Shown in pieces: positions 34,684-41,810 of a stretch of 41,810 nucleotides of DNA (positions are counted from its first letter, which is position 1; every line of letters begins with the position of its first letter). The notes beneath the pieces are model-generated. The model was not told the origin of the DNA, did no database searches, and saw only the letters and a list, made by a program, of their open reading frames with translations. The stretch covers positions 1 to 41,810 of the forward strand of contig JAYZDF010000067.1 of assembly GCA_036337945.1 (NCBI GenBank). The letters run 5' to 3'. Made by a program: the position numbers and the translations under genes. The stretch is from JAYZDF01 sp036337945. GTDB lineage: Bacteria > Myxococcota > Kuafuiibacteriia > Kuafuiibacteriales > Kuafuiibacteriaceae.

Positions 34684-36996
34684 CTACTCGCGGACTCTTT
34701 CTATTGAACGAAGTACAGATTCTGCAGTGCACGGGATCTTGAGCTCTGTATCAAAAGCTGAGGATGAATTGAACCCAGCAATCGCTTTTCTTAGTGCAGC
34801 AATAATTCCGATTCCTAACATAAATGGCGGTTCACCCACGGCTTTGCTACCGTGAATGACATTGTGTTGAGGAGCGCGCTCGAGCAACTGGACATGAAAT
34901 GCTTCGGGCGCGTCGCTAAAGGCTGGGATTTTGTAGGTGTCTGGTGAGTATGTTTTCAAATGACCCGAATCCGACCAAACCATCTCCTCGCAGCTCAACC
35001 AACCGAAACCTTGAATGAATGCCCCTTCGACCTGTCCTCGATCGATAGAAGGTACCAACGAATCTCCTACATCATGCAAGATATCAACGCGCTTAAGTTT
35101 ATACTCACCGGTCAATCCATTGACCTCGACTTCTAAAACGGCTCCGCCATAGGCGAAATAATGGAAAGGTTTTCCGGCCCCTTTGTCACGATCATAAAAA
35201 ATGTCAGGCGTAGCGTAGTATCCCGTGGCGGAGAGGGAAACCTGCGAGTTGTAAGCAGTTTGTACTAAGTCAGAGAATTCAACCGCGTTTCCATTCGGCG
35301 CTTTAGCTTGATTGTTTACAAAAGAAATCTCATGAGCATGTGAAGTGTCAACGGCGAGCATCTTCGACGCGACTTTCCTCAGACGTGCTTTCAGTGTTTT
35401 ACAAGCTTCGCGAACAGCTTGGCCATTTAGATCCGAACCACTTGATGCCGCCGTCGCGGATGTATTTGGTACTTTGTCGGTAGCCGTGTCCATTAATCGA
35501 ATTCGATCTTTACTGACGCCAAATTCGTGCGCGCAGATCGTGAGCATCTTGGTATGAAGCCCTTGGCCCATTTCCGTTCCGCCATGATTGAGCTGAATAG
35601 AACCATCACTGTAAATAAGCACGAGGGCTCCAGCTTGATTCAAAACAGAGTGCGTAAACGAAATCCCGAATTTCACAGGTTGAAATGCTATGCCCCGTTT
35701 TACCCAGGAACTCTCATCGTTGAATTTCTGAATATCGTTTTGCCTTTCAGTGTAAGATGAGGATTTCATCAATTCCTCAAAAATTCTTTGGAGCCGACAA
35801 TCTTCGATAACTTGACCGTAGGGCGCTATGTTTCTGGGAGCGTCACCATAGAAGTTTCTTTGACGAACGAGAGTCGAATCTAAATTTAGCGTCTGTCCAA
35901 TTCGATTAATAACTTCCTCAATAACGACTACTCCTTGAGGACCGCCAAATCCGCGAAACGCGGTATTCGATACAAGATTCGTCTTAGCAACTCGACCCGT
36001 GAACTCGAGGCTCGGAATGTAATAGCTATTATCGAGATGGAACAAGCATCGATCTAAAATCGCTTGCGATAGGTCGCAGCTCCAACCACCGTCCGCAAAT
36101 GTCTTAACCTTGAGGCCTTCGATCATACCTTCATCCGAAAATGCGACTTCGTATTCAGAGTAGAAGGGGTGCCTTTTTCCGGTTTGAGTCATATCTTGGT
36201 CGCGATTGAACCATACTTTTACTGGGCACTTCGTCACGATTGCCCCAAGAGCCGCGAGCGCTGCCACAGGGGCGGCCTGCGTCTCCTTTCCGCCGAAGCC
36301 GCCGCCCATCCGCCTGGTTTCCACAACGATTCGTTCTCTAGGTATTCCAAGAACTTCTCCTATTTTTGCTTGGACCTCCGAAGGATGTTGGGTGGACGAG
36401 TGAATGTGCAGTGTTCCTTGTTCGTCGGGGATGGCCAGCGCGGCCTGACTTTCAAGATAGAAATGATCTTGTCCGCCTGTGGAGACTTTACCTTTGAGCA
36501 CGTGCTTCGCGTCCGCTAAAGTCTTATCTATATCGCCGCGACGGATGATGTGTGGCGGCGTCAGGTACGAGTCTTGGGCGATGGCTTGTTCTATTGTAAG
36601 TACCGGCTTTTCCTCTCGGTACTCGATTTCGATGAGTTTGGCGGCATTTCTGCAGTGCTTGAGACTATTTCCAACAATCAATGCCAAATGCTGGCCTACA
36701 CACTGAACTTCGGACTCAGCCAAAAGAGGTTCGTCATGCGCCACCGGTGCAATATCGTTTATACCAGGAATATCTTTAGCGGTGAGAACCGCGCGTATTC
36801 CTTCCGCTTGTTTGGCTTGGTCGACACTGAGCTTTGTGAGCTTACCCTTTGCGATGGGCGATACAAAAATGAGCCCCACAAGAGCATGGCGGTTTGTGGG
36901 GATGTCATCGACGTAGATTGCTTCGCCTGTAGTGTGCCGATACCCGCTTTCGTGAATTGAATGTTGGTGTAATGGAGATGCTTTTTTGTCCGTCAC
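34684..36996 (-). CDS. xdhB: Xanthine dehydrogenase molybdenum-binding subunit
   Basis: A 770-residue large subunit carrying the molybdopterin-cofactor site, where hypoxanthine and xanthine are hydroxylated to urate. Three substrate-site residues of true xanthine dehydrogenases are present: Glu238 in GGGFGGKETQ, Arg316 in ILDRCLFH and the base Glu722 in GSKAVGEPPF (Glu802, Arg880 and Glu1261 in the bovine enzyme). Aldehyde oxidases lack the first two, so xanthine rather than aldehydes is the expected substrate. AFRGFGGPQG and GTEMGQGLHTK are cofactor-binding segments. Its ATG overlaps the xdhA stop by four bases (ATGA), so the subunits are co-translated. No xdhC, the chaperone for cofactor sulfuration, is in the window. 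Confidence 0.95.
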   Translation of the reverse strand: MTDKKASPLHQHSIHESGYRHTTGEAIYVDDIPTNRHALVGLIFVSPIAKGKLTKLSVDQAKQAEGIRAVLTAKDIPGINDIAPVAHDEPLLAESEVQCVGQHLALIVGNSLKHCRNAAKLIEIEYREEKPVLTIEQAIAQDSYLTPPHIIRRGDIDKTLADAKHVLKGKVSTGGQDHFYLESQAALAIPDEQGTLHIHSSTQHPSEVQAKIGEVLGIPRERIVVETRRMGGGFGGKETQAAPVAALAALGAIVTKCPVKVWFNRDQDMTQTGKRHPFYSEYEVAFSDEGMIEGLKVKTFADGGWSCDLSQAILDRCLFHLDNSYYIPSLEFTGRVAKTNLVSNTAFRGFGGPQGVVVIEEVINRIGQTLNLDSTLVRQRNFYGDAPRNIAPYGQVIEDCRLQRIFEELMKSSSYTERQNDIQKFNDESSWVKRGIAFQPVKFGISFTHSVLNQAGALVLIYSDGSIQLNHGGTEMGQGLHTKMLTICAHEFGVSKDRIRLMDTATDKVPNTSATAASSGSDLNGQAVREACKTLKARLRKVASKMLAVDTSHAHEISFVNNQAKAPNGNAVEFSDLVQTAYNSQVSLSATGYYATPDIFYDRDKGAGKPFHYFAYGGAVLEVEVNGLTGEYKLKRVDILHDVGDSLVPSIDRGQVEGAFIQGFGWLSCEEMVWSDSGHLKTYSPDTYKIPAFSDAPEAFHVQLLERAPQHNVIHGSKAVGEPPFMLGIGIIAALRKAIAGFNSSSAFDTELKIPCTAESVLRSIERVRE

Positions 36997-38444
36997 GACA
37001 AGCCTCCAATTTGAACGGTTGCAACTGGCCTCACAGGAAGAGCATCAGGTGAAGTTTCGTTCGATTCGAGTTGGAAGGCTCGCAGCAAATTTTTTGCTAC
37101 GGTCGTGCGGTACCAAGCGGAACCTCGGTGATCACTCAAAGGCTTGAAGTCCTGCTCTAGTTCTTCAACTGCGGCGGACACTGTGTCTTGATTCCAAACT
37201 TTTCCAAGAACGGCTTTTTCAACATTCGCAGCTCGCTTTGGAGTAGCCGCCATACCCCCAAAACAGAACCGTGCAGTATTGATCGTGTTGTGTTCCGACA
37301 ATTCCACGAATAGCCCCGCCGACACCGTGCTAATGTCCAATTCCTGCCGTTTTGAAACTTTATAAGCGATGACCCTCGAGTTCTTGCCTGGTTTAGGAAA
37401 CCGAATTTTTCCGAGGATTTCGCCCTTCTTGAGTGCAGTTTTCCTGTAGTCGACGAAAAAATCTTCGAGGGGAATGGCGCGTTCTCCTGCTCGACTCAAA
37501 ATTACCGCCTCAGCACCCAAAGCGATGAGAATAGGAGGAAGGTCACCGATAGGTGAAGCTGTGCAAAGGTTTCCTCCGAGTGTTGCTCGATTCTTTATTT
37601 GGCGAGCGCCAAAAAATCTAAGCATTCGTCCAACGGCCGGAACAAGCGGTGCAATACTTTCTTCCAGTTCGCTTAGCGTGAGCGTGCTACCCATTTCAAC
37701 AAAGTTATCTTGATCGCGAAAGAAACGAAGTTCATCGATACTCTCGAGTGAAACAAGAAACGGTAGCGTCTGGAATTTCTTGGTAATTAGCAGAGACAAG
37801 TCTGTGCCTCCACTGATGATTTGAGCTTCGCTCTCGTTTTCTAGTATATCCCAAAGTTTATCGAGTCGAGCGGGTGCGATGTACCGTTCGCCCAAATGAG
37901 AATAGTTGATTACACCAGAGCGAACAGGCGCCTCTTCGAGGCGATTGGCAAACCGGTCCGTGGGTTGCAGACCTGCTATTTTCTTCGTGGCATCGAGAAT
38001 CGGTCGATAGCCAGTACATCGACATAGGTTACCGCACATTTGGTCGTTTAGCTTCCAGTCTTCGTCGAGATCATTTCGGTAACAAGCCTCGAACATGGAC
38101 ATGATAATTCCAGGAGTACAATAACCGCACTGCGACCCTAACTCTTCCACAAGACTGTCTTGCACAGGGTGATAGCCGTCTGGATCCTGGAGACCTTCCA
38201 CCGTCACGACTTCTTTTCCATGAACCATCGGCAAGAGAACTAAGCAGCTGTTTATCGCTCGATAAGATTTCTTCTCGGCGTCCAAGATTGCCACTGTACA
38301 AGCGCCGCAATCGCCCTCCGCACATCCCTCTTTTGTACCAGTCTGGTCTAATTCGTTCCGTAAGAACTGAAGAAGGGTTGTATTTGGCGAAACTTGGTCA
38401 GTACACACGACTTGACCATTGACCGTGAATTCAATCTTTTCCAT
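36993..38444 (-). CDS. xdhA: Xanthine dehydrogenase small subunit (2x[2Fe-2S], FAD)
   Basis: A 483-residue electron-transfer subunit that passes electrons from the molybdenum centre of XdhB through two [2Fe-2S] clusters to FAD and NAD+. The plant-type cluster is bound by Cys41, Cys46, Cys49 and Cys67; the second by Cys106, Cys109, Cys141 and Cys143 (CGYCTPG and CRCTGYRP). Residues about 185-355 are the FAD-binding domain with ISGGTDLSL and the TLGGNLCTASPIGD loop, and the C-terminus is the CO-dehydrogenase-flavoprotein C-terminal domain. Fusion of both parts on one chain is typical of bacterial XdhA. It is the first gene of a probable xdhA-xdhB-acyl-CoA synthetase operon and diverges from the YbjN-like gene. 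Confidence 0.95.
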   Translation of the reverse strand: MEKIEFTVNGQVVCTDQVSPNTTLLQFLRNELDQTGTKEGCAEGDCGACTVAILDAEKKSYRAINSCLVLLPMVHGKEVVTVEGLQDPDGYHPVQDSLVEELGSQCGYCTPGIIMSMFEACYRNDLDEDWKLNDQMCGNLCRCTGYRPILDATKKIAGLQPTDRFANRLEEAPVRSGVINYSHLGERYIAPARLDKLWDILENESEAQIISGGTDLSLLITKKFQTLPFLVSLESIDELRFFRDQDNFVEMGSTLTLSELEESIAPLVPAVGRMLRFFGARQIKNRATLGGNLCTASPIGDLPPILIALGAEAVILSRAGERAIPLEDFFVDYRKTALKKGEILGKIRFPKPGKNSRVIAYKVSKRQELDISTVSAGLFVELSEHNTINTARFCFGGMAATPKRAANVEKAVLGKVWNQDTVSAAVEELEQDFKPLSDHRGSAWYRTTVAKNLLRAFQLESNETSPDALPVRPVATVQIGGLS

Positions 38445-38457
38445 AGATACTCAGCGC

Positions 38458-38476
38458 AGTTACCGTGTTGGTAATT
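38458..38476. promoter_or_regulatory. Inverted repeat in the xdhA divergent control region
   Basis: AGTTACC and GGTAATT flank GTGTT, a seven-base-arm inverted repeat with one mismatch, placed 14 bases upstream of the xdhA ATG. It could be an operator for xdhA or the divergent gene. This is also a reason not to start the YbjN-like gene at GTG 38465, which lies inside it. Confidence 0.35.
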
Positions 38477-38506
38477 GACCACGGAAGACGAAAGGAAGCA
38501 ACTCAA

Positions 38507-39358
38507 GTGGACAGGGATACCCTTAACAAACAACGGCTTCTCGTTTTGCGGGATGTAATGACCCTACTCGATGTCGATTGGTCGTTCGACCATGCAGCGG
38601 AGCCCGTTCATACCTTGTTCGAGTGGACCGCAACTGAGTCGTCTCGAACGTTTCGGTGTAATGCTACCACCAACTTGTCTTCTCTTCGTTTTACAGTGCA
38701 GGCTTGTCTGCAAGGCGAACCTACATCACAGAGGTTGGGGTCGCTGGACGAACTCAATGCGAAGTGGGGAATCGGCAGAGTGTACTATGATTCGGAGCAA
38801 CAACATTTCGACATTTCTGGCGGTTTATTTCTTGGAACAGGCCTTCCGGCACCGGTAATTTTGCGTGATCTTCTGGGACACTTGGTGGAAGGAACATCGC
38901 AAGTTCAGAAAATGAACGTGCCGCGCTTCAACGTCACGCACGAGCCTGAAAACCCAGCCTCCCTGCAAAATATCTTTGATGTTTTGGTACAAACCGGTCT
39001 TCAACCTCAACATCGTCCGCAGCTCAACAGGGTCGGAGTGCGAGTTGCGCTGAGTGCAAATCAAGATTTTGTTTTTGAGTTCGAATTGGATGATAGTAAT
39101 TGTCTCCGAGTGGGTGTTCTCGAGAACAACCCGGTCGCTTTAGTAAATGACGACTCAGTGATTGAGTATTTACAAAATGTGAATCGTGGTTTGGACTTTG
39201 GCACTGTCTATTTTGACCGAGCGAACGGAAGATTTGTATTCTTGATGGCGATTCCACTGGCATGGTTTCCGATAGACAGTCAGATAATTCGATGGATAAT
39301 GCAGCAGTCGATCTCAGTTATGACAAAGTTACAGTTAGATATGGAGCGTTTCGCATGA
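38507..39358 (+). CDS. Protein with two YbjN-like domains
   Basis: With GTG 38507 as start the product has 283 residues; AAAGGAAG lies about ten bases upstream. A GTG at 38465 in the same frame would add 14 residues but has no ribosome binding site. Two copies of one module are visible: a first (about 35-125) with LRFTVQA, WGIGRVYYDSEQQHFDISGG and a closing helix, and a second (about 165-280) with VFEFELD, LDFGTVYFDRANGRFVFLM and a closing amphipathic helix. This fits the YbjN/type III chaperone-like fold; such proteins usually bind other proteins and have no enzymatic role. No signal peptide. The gene overlaps the following lipoprotein gene by four bases (ATGA), so the two are co-translated. 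Confidence 0.82.
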   Translation: MDRDTLNKQRLLVLRDVMTLLDVDWSFDHAAEPVHTLFEWTATESSRTFRCNATTNLSSLRFTVQACLQGEPTSQRLGSLDELNAKWGIGRVYYDSEQQHFDISGGLFLGTGLPAPVILRDLLGHLVEGTSQVQKMNVPRFNVTHEPENPASLQNIFDVLVQTGLQPQHRPQLNRVGVRVALSANQDFVFEFELDDSNCLRVGVLENNPVALVNDDSVIEYLQNVNRGLDFGTVYFDRANGRFVFLMAIPLAWFPIDSQIIRWIMQQSISVMTKLQLDMERFA

Positions 39359-39900
39359 ACCGTTTCTTGATATTGTTGCTCAGTTTTTTTCTTTCTTGCG
39401 GTAGCGCTGAACCCATAGATAGCGAATTACCAGACAGCGGAACAGCGGGTTCTACAGGTGGAAACGGAAGCACCTCCGCAAGCTTGGTGCTCGGTACAGG
39501 CGAGACAGCATTCGCGCCGGTGACGGAAGGTCAAGTCCTTGCTTTGATTCTTGGTCCTCAAGGTACTGGACGACTGGGCGGGTATCATATTTGGGGTGGC
39601 TTGGAAGCAAGGGGCTTAGATGCATCGAATCGCGTGAATCTCAAATTTACTTTGGTCAAGGAACTGGATGGACAACTCATGACGAATTCAGAGTGGAATA
39701 AAATGCTTCAACCTGCACAAACGGGAGCACAGTTTTACGCACTTCCACTCATAGTGAGAGATTGTTGCTCTGCTCGAGGAGAACTGCTTGAAATGCGTGC
39801 GACCGCCACAGATCAAAACGGAGTCTCTGTGACCTCATCTGTCACCATACAGGCCGGTTCTCGCTGTAGCGACGCGGAGGGAAATGATATATGTCCTTAG
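39355..39900 (+). CDS. Small lipoprotein with one beta-sandwich-like domain
   Basis: A 181-residue lipoprotein. ATG 39355 overlaps the stop of the preceding gene and gives an ideal signal: MNRFLILLLSFFLSCGS with Cys15 lipidated. Starting upstream at 39262 would bury this signal, so that start is rejected. A Gly/Ser/Thr-rich linker (about 25-45) leads to a domain with LALILGPQGTGRLGGYHIWGG, strands with VNLKFTLV, a Cys pair DCCSARG and a final GSRCSDAEGNDIC. The layout suggests an Ig-like outer domain with disulfides. Function unknown; co-translation with the YbjN-like protein suggests a shared role. Confidence 0.87.
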   Translation: MNRFLILLLSFFLSCGSAEPIDSELPDSGTAGSTGGNGSTSASLVLGTGETAFAPVTEGQVLALILGPQGTGRLGGYHIWGGLEARGLDASNRVNLKFTLVKELDGQLMTNSEWNKMLQPAQTGAQFYALPLIVRDCCSARGELLEMRATATDQNGVSVTSSVTIQAGSRCSDAEGNDICP

Positions 39901-39903
39901 AGA

Positions 39904-39967
39904 CTAGGTGCTCAGACATGCGAACTGATGTTATTAACAAACCCATTATTGTTCTAGGTAGCTCAGA
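39904..39967 (+). repeat. Short direct repeat upstream of the MenH-like gene
   Basis: CTAGGTGCTCAGA (39904-39916) recurs as CTAGGTAGCTCAGA (39954-39967), one base inserted, with 37 bases between. The second copy overlaps the region expected to hold the ribosome binding site of the gene at 39971. It could be a regulatory pair or chance; no mobile element ends are seen. Confidence 0.3.
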
Positions 39968-39970
39968 ATA

Positions 39971-40732
39971 ATGTCTAGACCAGTTGTTTTACTGCACGGT
40001 TTTACTGGTCGGAGTCAATCATGGGACCCCGTTCGTAATCGCCTCAATGATGGGATTCAGGTTATTGCCCCAAACTTGATTGGTCATAGCGGCATTATCC
40101 CAGATGAGCCAAAGCTTGATTTTGAACAGTATGTTGAACGACTAGCGATTCGTTTGAAATTGCTTGGAGCCGAGGGAGCTCATCTCGTGGGTTATTCAAT
40201 GGGCGGACGCGTAGCGTTATCGCTGTTGATTAATCACCCAGAGCTCTTTTCTTCCGCATCTCTCATTGGCGTTCATCCTGGTCTGTCAAAGAAGAGAGAA
40301 CATGCCGAACGTATAAAGCTGGAGCACGGATGGATACAAAAACTGCGAGATGAAGGAATCGAAAGTTTCGTAGAATATTGGGAGCAGTACCCATTGTTTG
40401 AAAGCCAGAATCAACTTGGTGTTGAAACGCTTATTAATCAGAGAATCCTTCGACTGAGTCAAAAAGAAGAGGGGCTTATGCGTGCAATTGAGGTGCTAGG
40501 ACTATCAAGTATGCCTAATTATGAGCTCAAAGCGAGTGAGATTCAGGTGCCTGTTGAGGTCTTGGTTGGTGAGTACGACCATACGTTCCAAAATCGTGGA
40601 GAATTGCTCGCAGCAATGATCCCGCAAGGTGAAATGCTGATAATTGAAGCCACAGGCCATAATGTTGTGCTAGAACGCCCAGACGTTGTTGCGCAGCAGA
40701 TTAACTCATGGACATCACAGGCTTCTTCTTAG
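39971..40732 (+). CDS. menH: Alpha/beta hydrolase, probable SHCHC synthase (MenH)
   Basis: A 253-residue alpha/beta hydrolase with nucleophile Ser76 in GYSMGGR, Asp203 in VGEYDHTF and His230 in GHNVVLERP. Family-specific features favour MenH: LHGFTGRSQSW near the start, SLIGVHPGL followed by a basic helix with ER, WIQKLRDEGIESF, and a WEQYPLF motif in the cap. MenH removes pyruvate from SEPHCHC to give 2-succinyl-6-hydroxy-2,4-cyclohexadiene-1-carboxylate in menaquinone synthesis. No other men gene is in the window, so a different esterase remains possible. ATG 39971 is the only sensible start. The next gene begins inside its 3' end. Confidence 0.8.
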   Translation: MSRPVVLLHGFTGRSQSWDPVRNRLNDGIQVIAPNLIGHSGIIPDEPKLDFEQYVERLAIRLKLLGAEGAHLVGYSMGGRVALSLLINHPELFSSASLIGVHPGLSKKREHAERIKLEHGWIQKLRDEGIESFVEYWEQYPLFESQNQLGVETLINQRILRLSQKEEGLMRAIEVLGLSSMPNYELKASEIQVPVEVLVGEYDHTFQNRGELLAAMIPQGEMLIIEATGHNVVLERPDVVAQQINSWTSQASS

Positions 40733-41810
40733 CTTTGTTTTTTTGGGACATCCCTCGTTTGGCTGCGGCGACAGTCAAAATTTACAAACAAATCTAATCA
40801 CTGATTCGGGTGGCGAAATGTCTGAAACTCCAGCACGTCTGGACGCTGGAATATCTTCTCCGAAAACTGATGCTTCTTTACCTGCTGCGGACGCGGGTAT
40901 AACTCCGATTGCTTCCGGAGCAGTTATTTATCAGACAGGCCGTATTCATTCCGTGTTGACTTCGTCCATGGTCACGAAGTGGCAAGCACTTTTGAGTCGG
41001 AACACGATGAACTCAGATCGATCATTTATAAAGGTTGGCGACTCAATCACAGTCAGTAATCAATTCATGAAGTGCTTTGAGAGTGACAATCTTGATCTTG
41101 ATCAGTTTTCACCGTTAGCGCCGACCGTTACCCACTTTCGCTCCGCGTCATCTGAGCAAGAATCTCCTTATTTGCGCGAAAGCGAAGCAGCTGAAGTCGG
41201 TCGAACAGCGCAGTGGGTACTTTCTGGCTCACCCTCACCACTTGAACGCGAAATGGTTGCGATGAACCCATCCTATGGCGTCGTTATGTTTGGAACCAAT
41301 GACGTAGGCATTTTATCCCGAGTCGATTTTGCGGATGCCATGATGCAAGTCGTGCAAAACCTGATGAGCCAAGGCATTTTGCCTATTTTGAATACCGTCC
41401 CACCTCGACCTAGCTCACAAACGGCTGACCAGAACACAAAAATATTCAACGAGATTATTCGAGGAATTGCTCAGGCCCGCGAAATTCCTTTGATTGATTT
41501 TAATCTCAGCTTAGCGGGGCTTCCTGAGTTTGGTTTAGCAGGCGATGCAATCCATCCATCCACGTATCGAACCAACGCAGGATTGAGAGCCTGTACCTTC
41601 AGCGAAAATGGCCTCAAGTATGGATATAATCAACGGAATCTGCGAACGTTAGAAGCATTGCATCGGCTTCGCTCAGCAATATTTGTGGGTGAGACAGACT
41701 TCTTAGAGTCAGATATTCCTCGAATCGAAGGGGCAGGAACGTCAACGGCTCCCGTTATGATTACCAGTCTACCGTTTAGTGATCTTCGGAATACGACCGA
41801 ATCATCGAGT
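40686..41810 (+). CDS. SGNH/GDSL-hydrolase lipoprotein, C-terminus beyond right edge
   Basis: An open frame with no stop runs to base 41810. The only starts that retain a signal peptide are TTG at 40686 or 40689, giving a basic N-terminus, hydrophobic LLLSFVFLG and lipobox SFGC; the next ATG, at 40819, would lose it. A Ser/Thr/Ala/Asp-rich linker (about 30-75) precedes an SGNH hydrolase: GDS with Ser120, a Gly/Asn region FGTND, and catalytic DAIH with Asp287 and His290. Such enzymes are esterases or deacetylases acting on lipids or carbohydrates; the substrate is not evident. The start overlaps menH by 47 bases, suggesting coupled expression. The start codon is the uncertain part. Confidence 0.78.
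   Translation, partial: MLRSRLTHGHHRLLLSFVFLGHPSFGCGDSQNLQTNLITDSGGEMSETPARLDAGISSPKTDASLPAADAGITPIASGAVIYQTGRIHSVLTSSMVTKWQALLSRNTMNSDRSFIKVGDSITVSNQFMKCFESDNLDLDQFSPLAPTVTHFRSASSEQESPYLRESEAAEVGRTAQWVLSGSPSPLEREMVAMNPSYGVVMFGTNDVGILSRVDFADAMMQVVQNLMSQGILPILNTVPPRPSSQTADQNTKIFNEIIRGIAQAREIPLIDFNLSLAGLPEFGLAGDAIHPSTYRTNAGLRACTFSENGLKYGYNQRNLRTLEALHRLRSAIFVGETDFLESDIPRIEGAGTSTAPVMITSLPFSDLRNTTESSS

Noticed and set aside
39262..39354. Upstream start for the small lipoprotein at 39262
   Set aside because: It would place 31 residues before a perfect lipoprotein signal peptide and overlap the YbjN-like gene deeply.

Overview
The window looks like chromosomal DNA from a Myxococcota/Bradymonadota-type bacterium (the former Deltaproteobacteria) of roughly balanced base composition. 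This is an inference from gene content: many large lipoproteins with lipobox cysteines, SUMF/FGE-like and kelch domains joined in one lipoprotein, a eukaryotic-type Ser/Thr kinase with the HRDxSPDN catalytic-loop variant, and zinc-ribbon membrane proteins. I saw no tRNA, rRNA, CRISPR array, insertion sequence or phage module. About 17 genes are well supported and two more are doubtful.

Layout. 1-2325 (minus, cut by the left edge): a cytosol-start protein with a possible transglutaminase-elicitor-like Cys motif. 2494-17118 (minus): a 4874-residue lipoprotein with an N-terminal ASH-like domain, 42 tandem Calx-beta-like repeats and seven C-terminal propeller-like repeats. 17584-18895 (plus): a zinc-ribbon single-pass membrane protein and a 78-residue protein one base behind it. 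19019-21955 (plus): a lipoprotein with Ig-like domains and a C-terminal half resembling the BPI/TULIP lipid-binding fold. 21979-22353 (minus): a secreted PEGA-domain protein. 22510-23883 (plus): HutF. 23880-28536 (minus): a coupled pair of lipoproteins, a six-InlB-like-repeat/two-SUMF/kelch protein and a small Cys-rich ZU5-like one. 28609-30531 (plus): two proteins of unknown function. 30655-32832 (plus): a Ser/Thr kinase with two cyclic-nucleotide-binding domains. 32891-38444 (minus): xdhA-xdhB and a bubblegum-type acyl-CoA synthetase. 38507 to the right edge (plus): a duplicated YbjN-like protein, a small lipoprotein, a MenH-like hydrolase and an SGNH-hydrolase lipoprotein cut by the edge.

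How it fits together. Metabolic genes (HutF for histidine breakdown, XdhAB for purine oxidation, acyl-CoA synthetase, MenH for menaquinone) alternate with an accessory set of envelope proteins: six predicted lipoproteins and one exported PEGA protein. The most unusual are the 4874-residue stalk-and-propeller lipoprotein, the Ig-TULIP lipoprotein and the InlB/SUMF/kelch lipoprotein. Their domain content suggests surface adhesion, ligand recognition and lipid binding, but no physical or functional link among them is shown by the sequence. No complete defence or mobile system is visible.
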